From the NCBI RefSeq assembly GCF_009763805.1, contig NZ_CP046804.1, positions 806,001 to 870,000 of the forward strand: a stretch of DNA of 64,000 nt, written 5' to 3'. Positions 50,273 through 58,733 of this stretch are shown here, piece by piece; the stretch's first letter is position 1; each line of letters starts with the position of its first letter. The translations under genes were made by a program, and so were the position numbers. The notes under the pieces are model-generated. The model made no database searches, was not told the origin of the DNA, and was given only the letters and a program-made list of their open reading frames with translations. The stretch is from Vibrio cidicii. Its GTDB lineage: Bacteria; Pseudomonadota; Gammaproteobacteria; Enterobacterales; Vibrionaceae.

Positions 50273-51280
50273 ATGATTTTGAGAAAACACGTGCTCATTG
50301 CCGTTTTACTCGTTGTACTTGCTGTTGTGGCTATCGCGGGGGCGCGGTGGAAACACACTGAGTCGAACCCGTCTACTCCCGTGGTATTAAAAATCGGTGT
50401 GTCGCAGACACCATTATCTGCCCCTTTGATTATTGCCCAGCAGCGTGGGCTGTTTGCAAAATATGGTGTGAAGGTGGATGTGGTGCCCTGTTACGGAGGG
50501 GTGGAGTGCGCCCGTTTTCTGTTTGAGCAAAATGTCGATTTTGCCACGGCATCAGAATCGGTAGTGATGTTCGAAAGCTTTAAACGTGACGATTTTGTCA
50601 TGTTGGCCAGCTTCGTTGAGTCAGGATTTGATCTTAAACTTCTCACCTTAGCTGAAAACGACATTTATCAAATCTCAGGTTTGAACGGGAAAAAGGTTGG
50701 GGTGGTAAAGGCCAGTGCCAGTGAGTTTTTCTTGGACTCTATGCTCATGTCCAGTGATGTCCCCGGGACAAAAGTGGAAAAAGTGTACGCCCCTTTCACG
50801 AGATTGGATGACATTCTGATCAGCGGTGAGGTCGACGCGGTTTCAGTGTGGGAGCCACTGGGTTACCAATTGCAAAACAACCCACGGGTTGATGTGGTCG
50901 ATCTCAGTATTCCCGGCATTTACCAGCTGTCATTTAACTTATTGACGACAAGGGAGAATGTTACCCGCTATCAGGATGAGAGCATCAGGATTCTGCTGGC
51001 GCTGGAAGAAGCCGAAGAGTGGATTCAAGCTCACCCGTTGGAGGTACAAAAACGGGTGGCCAATTCCTTGAATATCCCTCTGGGACAACTGTCTTGGTCT
51101 TGGAATGATTACATCTACCGACTCTCTTTGGGTAATGGGCTACTCTCTAATTTACAAGTTCAGGCTCGTTGGGCGCTTGAAAAAGGTTTAGTCACAGGGC
51201 CAATGCCCGATTATCGTAAGATTGTTGATCGGCATATATTAATACAAGCGCAAAGGCGTAAAGGATTAGACGTGAAATGA
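50273..51280 (+). CDS. NMT1/THI5-like ABC substrate-binding protein
   Basis: About 335 residues. A single N-terminal hydrophobic segment (VLIAVLLVVLAVVAIAGA) has no lipobox and could be a signal peptide or an anchor. The body is of the NMT1/SsuA family: LKIGVSQTPLSAPLIIAQQRGLF, FATASESVVMF, LNGKKVGVVKASASEF and VDAVSVWEPLGY. Family ligands include nitrate, sulfonates, thiamine precursors. No permease is adjacent; the gene is coupled by ATGA to a diguanylate cyclase, so it probably serves signalling. GTG 50261 is an alternative start. Confidence 0.85.
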   Translation: MILRKHVLIAVLLVVLAVVAIAGARWKHTESNPSTPVVLKIGVSQTPLSAPLIIAQQRGLFAKYGVKVDVVPCYGGVECARFLFEQNVDFATASESVVMFESFKRDDFVMLASFVESGFDLKLLTLAENDIYQISGLNGKKVGVVKASASEFFLDSMLMSSDVPGTKVEKVYAPFTRLDDILISGEVDAVSVWEPLGYQLQNNPRVDVVDLSIPGIYQLSFNLLTTRENVTRYQDESIRILLALEEAEEWIQAHPLEVQKRVANSLNIPLGQLSWSWNDYIYRLSLGNGLLSNLQVQARWALEKGLVTGPMPDYRKIVDRHILIQAQRRKGLDVK

Positions 51281-52582
51281 CATTAGGTTCGTTTTCATAC
51301 AAACTCACTTTGCTTTTCTTCTCCACCGTGTTGTTGGTCGGAGTGGTGACTCATTCATTGTGGAATGTGATTGAAGAGCAAAAGAACATTGAAAACGAAA
51401 TGGAGATTATTACTCAAGCTCAGTTCAACTTGGAACTTCTGCGCAATCAACTCTCGCTTTATCTGCAATACAAAGACGATGAAAGTTTTACGCAACTGAC
51501 TCTTGCGCAGAACAAAATGACGGAGCAAATCCACAATACTAAGCGTTTTCAAAAGGTCATGACTAATTTAGAACGCATGAACAACACTTTGGAAAGGCTG
51601 TTACTGCATGAGAAAAATCTCGCTGGAGCCAATCTGCAGGCGAAAGAAACTGCTGCACTCCCGTTACAACATGATAGTGCAGAGTATGGACGAGGAGTTA
51701 TCTGCTTTGCAGCGTAATGTTCTCGAAGAGCGACTGAACAAGTTGCGCCAAGCGGTATTTACCAGTGGTTTTTCACTGGCTTTTTTTACCCTATTGATCA
51801 GCAGCGTCACTTACTTGATGTTAAAGCGCTTTCGTAAAGGCTTTAAGGTACTGCGTTTAGGGCTAGATGAAATGCGCAGCGGAAATATGGAGAGCCGGAT
51901 CACCTCGACAGAACTGGATGAAGAGTTCGCGGTCATGGCAAATTGTTTTAATTCGATGAAAGACTCCCTACAACAGAGCACCGTTACTCGCGAGCATTTA
52001 GAGCAAGAAGTGTTGCGGCAAACGGCGGAGCTTCGTGAACAGAAAGAGCAGTTGGTATACCTATCAGAGAAAGACCCGCTGACTGGGTTGAATAATCGAC
52101 GCGCCTTTATGGCGGCGGTAGAAAATGCCACAGCGAAAGCGAATCGTACTGGATTAAAAATGGCCTTGCTGTTTATTGATTTAAATAAGTTTAAAGAGAT
52201 AAACGACACCTTCGGCCACTATGCGGGAGACGAAATACTACGTCAAGTGGCGCGCCGCATGGAGGTTTGCTTTCGCAACACCGACATTTTGGGGCGTATT
52301 GGTGGTGACGAGTTTGTCGTGTGTCTCGATTTACTGAAAGACTACAATGGCGTACTGCCAAAAGCAGAAAAGTTTGCTCGCATGGTCAGTGAGCCGATCG
52401 ATTTCAACGGAGAAAAGCTGCACGTTTATCCAAGTATTGGCATCAGCTTTTATCCTGATCAAACCCGCTCCATCAACCACTTGGTGAAGCTGGCTGATGA
52501 AGATATGTACCGCGCCAAAAATAGTGAGTCGGTGCTCATTTGGAGCAGTTATCTCTTCCCAGAAGAAAAGCAAATTTCTTAG
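51277..52582 (+). CDS. Membrane diguanylate cyclase with HAMP, GGDEF (frameshifted in this sequence)
   Basis: About 434 residues. Helix 1 at residues 10-28, a mostly helical periplasmic domain, helix 2 near 165-185, HAMP, coiled coil (REHLEQEVLRQTAELREQKEQ), and a GGDEF domain with intact GGDEF and an RxxD inhibitory site (RNTD) five residues before it. The frame breaks at QAKE; removing one A from GAAAC at 51646-51650 gives QAKELLHSRYNMIVQSMDEE. The start overlaps the binding-protein stop (ATGA), so the two are made together; the binding protein is the likely input. Confidence 0.88.
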
Positions 52583-52615
52583 CAGCGCCAGAGCGCTTTG
52601 CTGCACAGTAAAGCG

Positions 52616-53593
52616 TTATTGTGTAGCAAAAAACTCACGGCGGAAACGGGCGATTTGCTGCTGATAGTAGTTTTGCCACTGCTGCTCATCCCAACTCGCG
52701 TAGCGTCTGGCTCTCTGCTCTTCCAAGCTGGCTTTCAGTTGCGCCAAGGCTCGTTGGTAGTCTTCCACTTGTTTCTCTTGTTCACGCTCCTGCTGAGCTC
52801 GAAAAGCAATCTCGCTTGATTGCTCATCGCTAAGATACTTTTGGGCCAAAGTTTGGCGGATCTGTTCTCTTTCGTCTGCAGAATAGTGGCTAGGAATCAA
52901 ACTTAGTGCTCGCTCGTAATGAGTTTGCTTATCCTCAAACTCAAGCACGTCGCCCTGTTGTTGCCAGCGCTCGATCAAGCTTTGATATTGCTCAACAAAC
53001 TGACTGGCTTCGATTTGTGTTAGTGGCACACTGTCTAAGCGAAACTCCAATATGGCAAATTGATCGGCCAAAAGGACAGTGCTCAGTGGGCCCCAAATCT
53101 CCAGCGCATTTTGCTTAAACATCTCGATCCGCTGGGAGAGACTATCGAGCGACTCCAGTGGCATGTTTGCCTGTGCATCCTGCCATTGTCGGCTGCGTTG
53201 GCGGAAGTTTTGAAGCAGTTGAAACCACTCGACAGAGAGCAAGGTTTGAAGTTGAGCAAGCTGCTTTTCACAATTCTGTTTATGCACACATTCGCGCCAA
53301 AAACTTTCTAATTGTTCACGTAAAACGCGGCCTTGTAGTTCGCGTAGCTTGTGAGGATCAAGCAGCAAATTTGCGGGTTGAGCGGCTTTCGCTGCAAAAG
53401 CCAAAGGCAGATTTGTCTCTGCGATGTTGTGGGGAACTGAGTTTGCGCTGCTTTCCGGCGCGGCGTCAGTAGGGGAAATGAGAGCAGGTGAGGCTAGCCG
53501 CTCACTTTGTTTTTTGCTCTGTGGCCAAAGTTGCCAGACGACAATCAAGCTCGCCACAAGGGCGAGCAGGAAAAAAGCACGTGTCCGATTCAT
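52616..53593 (-). CDS. Lipase chaperone-like steric foldase (Lif family)
   Basis: A 325-residue protein anchored by one N-terminal helix (AFFLLALVASLIVVWQLW), then a Ser/Pro/Ala-rich linker and a long, almost entirely helical, Gln/Glu-rich periplasmic domain. This layout and length match lipase-specific foldases; the classical RxxFDY motif is not obvious, so the assignment is moderate. Its ATG overlaps the stop of the upstream sphingomyelinase (TAATG), so the two are translated together. The client is thus probably the sphingomyelinase, not a lipase. Confidence 0.65.
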   Translation of the reverse strand: MNRTRAFFLLALVASLIVVWQLWPQSKKQSERLASPALISPTDAAPESSANSVPHNIAETNLPLAFAAKAAQPANLLLDPHKLRELQGRVLREQLESFWRECVHKQNCEKQLAQLQTLLSVEWFQLLQNFRQRSRQWQDAQANMPLESLDSLSQRIEMFKQNALEIWGPLSTVLLADQFAILEFRLDSVPLTQIEASQFVEQYQSLIERWQQQGDVLEFEDKQTHYERALSLIPSHYSADEREQIRQTLAQKYLSDEQSSEIAFRAQQEREQEKQVEDYQRALAQLKASLEEQRARRYASWDEQQWQNYYQQQIARFRREFFATQ

Positions 53594-54918
53594 TACTTAA
53601 TCACCGCGCTTACCGGAAAATGGTCGGAAAGATTGTAATGCTGCCACAATCTGGCATCGGTGGAACGGGGCACGTCAACGCGGTTATCATTCGATGTTTT
53701 GCTCGCATGTTCTGCGCTAAGCAACACATAGTCAAGATACTCGACATTCTCACCGCCAGAGAGTGCTTCACCAGCAAAATCATTGATGCGCGGATCGAAA
53801 GTCGACGCCGTATAGCCTGAGTATTGGGGCTCTAGCGCATTCAAGTTCACTAACATCTGTTGGTAATCGCCCGGGAACTTCAGTTTGTTGACGTTGAAAT
53901 CACCGCTGTAAACCACAGTTTCATCGGTAGGAATGTTCAGTGATTGTGCCAATGCACGGATCTGTTTGAACTGGCGCTGACGATATTCGCGCGCAGTATC
54001 GGTATCAAACGAAGCTGTGTGGGTGGCAAACACATGGTATGCCTGACCGTTTTTGATCACTTCAACATAGTTAACCCCTTTGTCCGCAAAGCAATCAGTG
54101 CCACTGCAATCAGGGAAGACGTACTGTGCTTGATTGACAATAGGATAGCGACTCACGATCACCACACCGCCATCGTAGATATTGATGCCATCTTTATCGA
54201 GCATCTTGCTTTGATAAGGATATTCTTTGGCCAGTTCTCGTAAAAAAGCGCTGCGGCCGCTGGCAAACACTTCTTGCAAGGCTAAGACGTCGTAGCCTTT
54301 CACGTGGTCGGGAAGAATTGAAAAGCGATCGCCGATGTGCGATGCCACGCCGGGCAAGGCCCAAATATTGTAGGTCATCATTTTTAAGGTGTGCCCGCTT
54401 GGTTCGACTTGCTCGTCCACTTTGGCGGGCGTGATGGTGTAGTAGAGATCATCATAGCGGGCAGTGGCGTCGGATTTGAGTCCCAGTTCGGTGTTGGCTG
54501 TGCCAAAGGCATCACTGCGAAAACGGTGCACTTCTCTATCCTGTTGCAAAGAGAGCGGAACATCGGCCGCACTCACGCCGTATTCAATGGAAGAGTTGTA
54601 CCAGTGCCCATTCATGGTTTGGTGTAGTGTGACACTTTCACCTTGCGAGTTGGTGACGACGGTATCAAATTGGTAGTACTCGCCCGATTTGACGCCCGTC
54701 CAACGATTAAAACTGATCACTGCTTTGGTTTCCCAAGGGCCAATTTGGTCTGTGTGTTGCAGCCACTCGTCGCCTAAAGTGAGGCGATCTGAGCCGCTGT
54801 GTTGTACTTGAATCGTCAAGGTTTGGTCGCTGTTATTGGTTAGGTAGACATCGGTATCGGCCAAAACAGGAGCGCTGCACAACAAAGGCAGTAAGGTTCG
54901 CCAAGTGAAAATATCCAT
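53593..54918 (-). CDS. Secreted neutral sphingomyelinase C / phospholipase C (DNase I-fold)
   Basis: A 441-residue exported phosphodiesterase with a Sec signal peptide (LLPLLCSAPVLA, cleaved about residue 20). Residues 21-155 form a beta-rich N-terminal domain. The catalytic domain shows the metal- and acid-base motifs MMTYNIWALPG, LALQEVFASGRS, YSGDFNVNKL, VEYLDYVLL and LSDHFPVSAV, as in bacterial SMase/beta-haemolysin. A cysteine pair (PDCSGTDCF) could form a disulfide. It should hydrolyse sphingomyelin in host membranes and act as a haemolysin. First gene of a two-gene unit with the foldase-like protein. Confidence 0.9.
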   Translation of the reverse strand: MDIFTWRTLLPLLCSAPVLADTDVYLTNNSDQTLTIQVQHSGSDRLTLGDEWLQHTDQIGPWETKAVISFNRWTGVKSGEYYQFDTVVTNSQGESVTLHQTMNGHWYNSSIEYGVSAADVPLSLQQDREVHRFRSDAFGTANTELGLKSDATARYDDLYYTITPAKVDEQVEPSGHTLKMMTYNIWALPGVASHIGDRFSILPDHVKGYDVLALQEVFASGRSAFLRELAKEYPYQSKMLDKDGINIYDGGVVIVSRYPIVNQAQYVFPDCSGTDCFADKGVNYVEVIKNGQAYHVFATHTASFDTDTAREYRQRQFKQIRALAQSLNIPTDETVVYSGDFNVNKLKFPGDYQQMLVNLNALEPQYSGYTASTFDPRINDFAGEALSGGENVEYLDYVLLSAEHASKTSNDNRVDVPRSTDARLWQHYNLSDHFPVSAVIK

Positions 54919-55101
54919 TTACATTATCCTATCTGTTTGAAATCGATGGATAATCTAGAAGATAGCGATGACAGTTATGTTATAAAGTTGTGACAAATAT
55001 AAATAATTGCTTGAATCGGAGTGATTTATAAACCAAAGGGCGGCGTTAGCTAAGCGCGAAATAGCCACCGCGCTTAGCTAGGAGGGGATAACTTGGGTTA
55101 T

Positions 55102-55788
55102 CTAAACGCGGTTATCGCCAGTACTAAAGGCGATAGTCTGACTGATAGCGGTTAAGCTGCGACCACTCTCTTGCTGCCACTTGGCAAATGCGAGGTTGAC
55201 GGCTTGCTGGCTCTTTTTTGTCTCTTTGCCACCTTCAATCACCTTACAGTTGCGCAGATACGCCTCTACATCACCAGAAAGAATAAAGGTGTCGACCCCG
55301 AGTTGACGAAGGCTGTACGGCCCAGTGTTGCCGCCCAGTCGACTGCCGTGTTTTTTCAAAAACGACCATAGCCCCGTGATGTCATCTTTGGGCCAGTTGG
55401 CGACCATTTGACCGAATGAGCCGTGCTGCGTTGAGACACTATGGATCATTTGCGCGTTTTCACGAATCGAGATCACTTTCGCATGGTGACGGATAATACG
55501 TGTGTCACTGGCTTTGTCGTCCCACTGTTCGTCGGAGAGCATCAGCAGTGGCTCAATCCGAAAGCCGAAAAATACCTCCTCGAAATTGGGCCATTTATTG
55601 CGCACCACCTGCCATGAAATGCCGCTTTGAAAAATCTTCATACTGAAAGCGGATAACCAGCGATCATCACTGATGGCGGCGATCGCTTCGGTATTGAGCG
55701 GTGTGGTCAGTAGTGCTTCGAGCTGCGCTTCGCCTCCTTTGCGCTCGGCAGCGCGCTGATAAATATCGGCAAATTTTTCTAAAGGCAT
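55102..55788 (-). CDS. DNA-3-methyladenine glycosylase I-family protein (Tag-like)
   Basis: A 228-residue helical protein of the Tag superfamily (SAFSMKIFQSGISWQVVRNKW, FFGFRIEPLLML, SLRQLGVDTFILSGDVEAYLRN). It is longer than E. coli Tag and lacks its first zinc-binding Cys, so its substrate may differ. ATG 55788 is preferred because GGAGAA lies upstream; the frame stays open for 23 codons further. It excises alkylated bases if it follows the family. Confidence 0.8.
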   Translation of the reverse strand: MPLEKFADIYQRAAERKGGEAQLEALLTTPLNTEAIAAISDDRWLSAFSMKIFQSGISWQVVRNKWPNFEEVFFGFRIEPLLMLSDEQWDDKASDTRIIRHHAKVISIRENAQMIHSVSTQHGSFGQMVANWPKDDITGLWSFLKKHGSRLGGNTGPYSLRQLGVDTFILSGDVEAYLRNCKVIEGGKETKKSQQAVNLAFAKWQQESGRSLTAISQTIAFSTGDNRV

Positions 55789-55866
55789 AATCGATTCTCC
55801 TTTGCATGTTGAGCGTATGGTATGACGAGCTTCAATCCGTTTCGCGAAGGCTTGCAAAATCTCGAG

Positions 55867-56919
55867 TTACTCAGCAAGTGTCGCCGTTTTTCGGTACTGA
55901 CTGGGTGTCATGCCAGTGAGGCGAGAGAACTCGCGATTAAAGTTGGACTTGGTCTGAAAGCCACAGTTCATAAATATTTGTGTGATCGGAGCATCGCTGC
56001 TGTGCAGCGCCTGTTTGGCGTGTTCGATACGGTATTCGTTAATGACACGAGAGATGTTTTTCTGCTTCACTTGGTTCACCGCGCTGGAGATCTGTTTGGC
56101 AGGAACACACAATTTGCGAGACAGCTTTGACAGCGTCAACTCAGGATCTAGGTAGGCGTGTTTAGTTTTCATCAGTTCATCGAGTGCGATGACAATGGTT
56201 TGCGCTTGCTGCGCGCTGAGGCTGGAGACGCTATTCAGCGGTGTTTCGAGTTTGCTTTCTTTGTCCGAAAGTTCATCGGCCTCATCATGGTTTGCGGTGT
56301 TCATCGCGACCAGAATCACCGCCAAAGAGAGAACAGGGAGCAACACCAAGTGCCCGATGCTTAAGATAAACGGAGCCAACGCGCCTTGGTTGTAGGTAAA
56401 GTCGAGCGACATGGCACCGTCAATCAGCGCGGAAAAAAGCAGCATCCAGCCCGCAATATTCTCAGCTCTTTTCACGCTTTCCCAACTGCTGAGGGAAACA
56501 TGGATCAGCACTGTTTCTTTGGCGGAGTAGCGCACCAACGCAATGCCGTAAACCAGATAAATGGCGGTGAGAATTTCATCCAGCGGTAAATACCAAAGCG
56601 GCTGAGTGGCCACGCTGACGAGTACCAAAAGTGGCCCAGCCGCATGCTTGGCGGCAAATTGAGTCAGTGTTTGCGTGTGGCTGAAATGGGTAAAGGCGTA
56701 CCAAGCAAATACTGGAATGCAGGAAGCAAACAGGGGTTGAAGTAGAGCAAAGAGCGGCAGATTGAAACTCCAACGCAGTCCAACCAAGCCCGTTGTCAGA
56801 GCGCAAAGGATGAGAAACCAGCAGGCGGTTTTAGCTTGCTCGGCAAAGCGCACATATAAGGTGATCGCGAGTAACGCGAGCAGCAAAGAGACAACAAAAG
56901 GAATAGGAATGGCGAGCAT
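55867..56919 (-). CDS. AraC-family regulator with N-terminal membrane domain
   Basis: A 350-residue protein. Residues 1-205 contain about seven hydrophobic helices, and the last 100 form an AraC helix-turn-helix pair (LTLSKLSRKLCVPAKQIS, then ITQIFMNCGFQTKSNFNREF). Membrane-integrated AraC proteins are unusual but occur as a group in marine gammaproteobacteria. It lies next to the Tag-like gene on the same strand, 11 bases past that frame's upstream edge, so it may be followed by it in one transcript. Signal unknown. Confidence 0.88.
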   Translation of the reverse strand: MLAIPIPFVVSLLLALLAITLYVRFAEQAKTACWFLILCALTTGLVGLRWSFNLPLFALLQPLFASCIPVFAWYAFTHFSHTQTLTQFAAKHAAGPLLVLVSVATQPLWYLPLDEILTAIYLVYGIALVRYSAKETVLIHVSLSSWESVKRAENIAGWMLLFSALIDGAMSLDFTYNQGALAPFILSIGHLVLLPVLSLAVILVAMNTANHDEADELSDKESKLETPLNSVSSLSAQQAQTIVIALDELMKTKHAYLDPELTLSKLSRKLCVPAKQISSAVNQVKQKNISRVINEYRIEHAKQALHSSDAPITQIFMNCGFQTKSNFNREFSRLTGMTPSQYRKTATLAE

Positions 56920-57106
56920 GAAATGTCCTGTTTTGGCTTTGCGCAGTGCCAGTCAATAGAGTGTTTTAGCATAACGCTTTGAATCTGAACAATATAGCCC
57001 TAAAGAACCAATACCGGTTTTGCCACGTGCTAAAACCGGATTTAGGACGCTTTCGCCCAGCTCATTGGCCACTATAAGCACATCACAGATTAAAAGGAGA
57101 AGCGTG

Positions 57107-57439
57107 ATGCGGTTCTATATTTTGGCTTGGCAGAAGTACGCGGACTTTGCAGGGCGAACATCGAGAGAAGAGTTTTGGATGTTTATGTTGTTCCATCTAT
57201 TACTGACTTTGTTGTGCATTGGCTTGGATATCGCTTGGCAAAATGGGAGCTTGTTTGACCTGCTGTACAGCGTCGCAACATTACTGCCGTTACTCGCGAT
57301 TACGGTGCGACGTTTACATGACATAGAGCGCTCTGGCTGGTGGTGTTTGGTTTTTCTTTTGCCCATTTTTGGCCCTTTACTACTGCTGTATTGGCTAACG
57401 CTGAAAGGGCCTGTTGCGACAGAGAGGAGCGCAGGATGA
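57107..57439 (+). CDS. DUF805-family inner membrane protein
   Basis: A 110-residue protein with four hydrophobic segments and the DUF805 pattern WQKYADFAGRTSREEFWMF at the start and VRRLHDIERSGWW in the middle. ATG 57107 has AAGGAGAAG upstream and is preferred over a distant in-frame start. Its stop overlaps the next gene's start (ATGA). Function unknown. Confidence 0.9.
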   Translation: MRFYILAWQKYADFAGRTSREEFWMFMLFHLLLTLLCIGLDIAWQNGSLFDLLYSVATLLPLLAITVRRLHDIERSGWWCLVFLLPIFGPLLLLYWLTLKGPVATERSAG

Positions 57440-57933
57440 AGCCTTATCTGACTCTGCTGTTATTGCTCGCTCCGCTAGCATGGGGACAAGATCAAATGAC
57501 ACACAACTTACCGCAAGGCGCACTCGGGGTTGTTTCTGTCGGGAAAATGAACCAAGGCGAGTTGATCTGGCTGCGTGGCCGTGTCGGAGATGGACGCTAC
57601 ACACATATGAATGAGCAAGGTCAGCATTGCACGCTCTCAGTGCCCGTCGCAGTGGGGCAGATAGGCGACAGCGGGCTTGGAATTGAGGAAACTGCTGGGC
57701 TGTCAATCATTGTCATGAGCGATAAGCTCAATCACGCTTTACTCAGTGGTGAAAGGATACTGAGCGATCAATGGCAGATTGTTTTTTGGCCGCGAAAAGG
57801 AGCAGCGAAATTACCGCAGGCGGATGGTTATATTGTGCAAGGGATTGAGGCCAAAGAGAGTTTTGTGCTCAATTCCAAGCGGCGTTGGGTCTCTTGGCTG
57901 ACCGGAGATTCACGTTTGCTGCGCTGTTGGTGA
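57436..57933 (+). CDS. Exported hypothetical protein
   Basis: A 165-residue protein with a Sec signal peptide (MKPYLTLLLLLAPLAWG, cleaved near residue 17). The mature part is beta-rich (GALGVVSVGKMNQGELIWLRGRVGDGRY). No lipobox. The start overlaps the DUF805 stop by ATGA, so the two are coupled. No family recognised. Confidence 0.75.
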   Translation: MKPYLTLLLLLAPLAWGQDQMTHNLPQGALGVVSVGKMNQGELIWLRGRVGDGRYTHMNEQGQHCTLSVPVAVGQIGDSGLGIEETAGLSIIVMSDKLNHALLSGERILSDQWQIVFWPRKGAAKLPQADGYIVQGIEAKESFVLNSKRRWVSWLTGDSRLLRCW

Positions 57934-58027
57934 GAGAAGCGGTAAGTGCAGACCATTGGTGGATAGACTTTAATGATACTTTGCGTTATACAACATGCTT
58001 CCCATAATCGTTTTTGCGAGGCAGTGC

Positions 58028-58669
58028 ATGTTTGAGAGTTTTGGTGTGATTAATATTTGGACCTATATGCTGGGGCTGCTGATGATCATTTTGGCCCCCG
58101 GTCCCAACTCTATCTATGTGCTCAAATCTAGCTCAACTTTTGGCATCAAAACCGGCTACAAAGCGGCGATGGGTGTACTGGTTGGTGATGCGATTTTGAT
58201 CCTGCTCTCTTATTTAGGTGTGGCGTCTTTGATCCAAACCTCACCGCTGCTGTTTACCATCATTCGTTATCTGGGCGCGGCTTATCTGCTCTATTTGGGC
58301 TTCAAACTGATCCAACAATATTGGCAAAAGCCTGAGTTCGATGATCAAGGTGTTGCGCGTCCGCGCAAAGTGGAAAAGGTGTTTGCTAAAGCGCTCACCT
58401 TGAGCCTCACCAATCCGAAAGCGATCTTGTTTTATGTCTCCTTCTTTATTCAGTTTATTGATTACACCTATGAACACACTTGGATTTCGTACCTGATCCT
58501 TGCCACGATTTTGGAGGTGTTCAGCATTGTCTACCTGAGCGTGTTGATTTTTGTCGGTACCTCGCTCACGCAGCTGTTTAAGAACAATCAGACACTGAGC
58601 AAATTAGGCAACGGATTGCTTGGGCTGCTGTTTATGGGGTTTGCAGCGCGACTTGCCAGTTTAAGTTAA
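58028..58669 (+). CDS. LysE/RhtB-family amino acid exporter
   Basis: A 213-residue inner-membrane exporter with six helices. The N-terminal LGLLMIILAPGPNSIYVLKSS is the LysE signature (PGPN), and GYKAAMGVLVGDAI and LTNPKAILFYVSFF are conserved. The closest type is LeuE/RhtB, which exports leucine and related amino acids. ATG 58028 is preferred over a start 11 codons upstream. A strong terminator follows. Confidence 0.9.
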   Translation: MFESFGVINIWTYMLGLLMIILAPGPNSIYVLKSSSTFGIKTGYKAAMGVLVGDAILILLSYLGVASLIQTSPLLFTIIRYLGAAYLLYLGFKLIQQYWQKPEFDDQGVARPRKVEKVFAKALTLSLTNPKAILFYVSFFIQFIDYTYEHTWISYLILATILEVFSIVYLSVLIFVGTSLTQLFKNNQTLSKLGNGLLGLLFMGFAARLASLS

Positions 58670-58683
58670 GCACCTAAAGATAA

Positions 58684-58715
58684 AAAACAGCCAGCATTTC
58701 GCTGGCTGTTTTAGT
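58684..58715. terminator. Bidirectional terminator
   Basis: AAAACAGCCAGC-ATTTC-GCTGGCTGTTTT between the exporter and the convergent Hsp70 gene. Confidence 0.9.
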
Positions 58716-58733
58716 TGCGAGATAAGCGACAGC

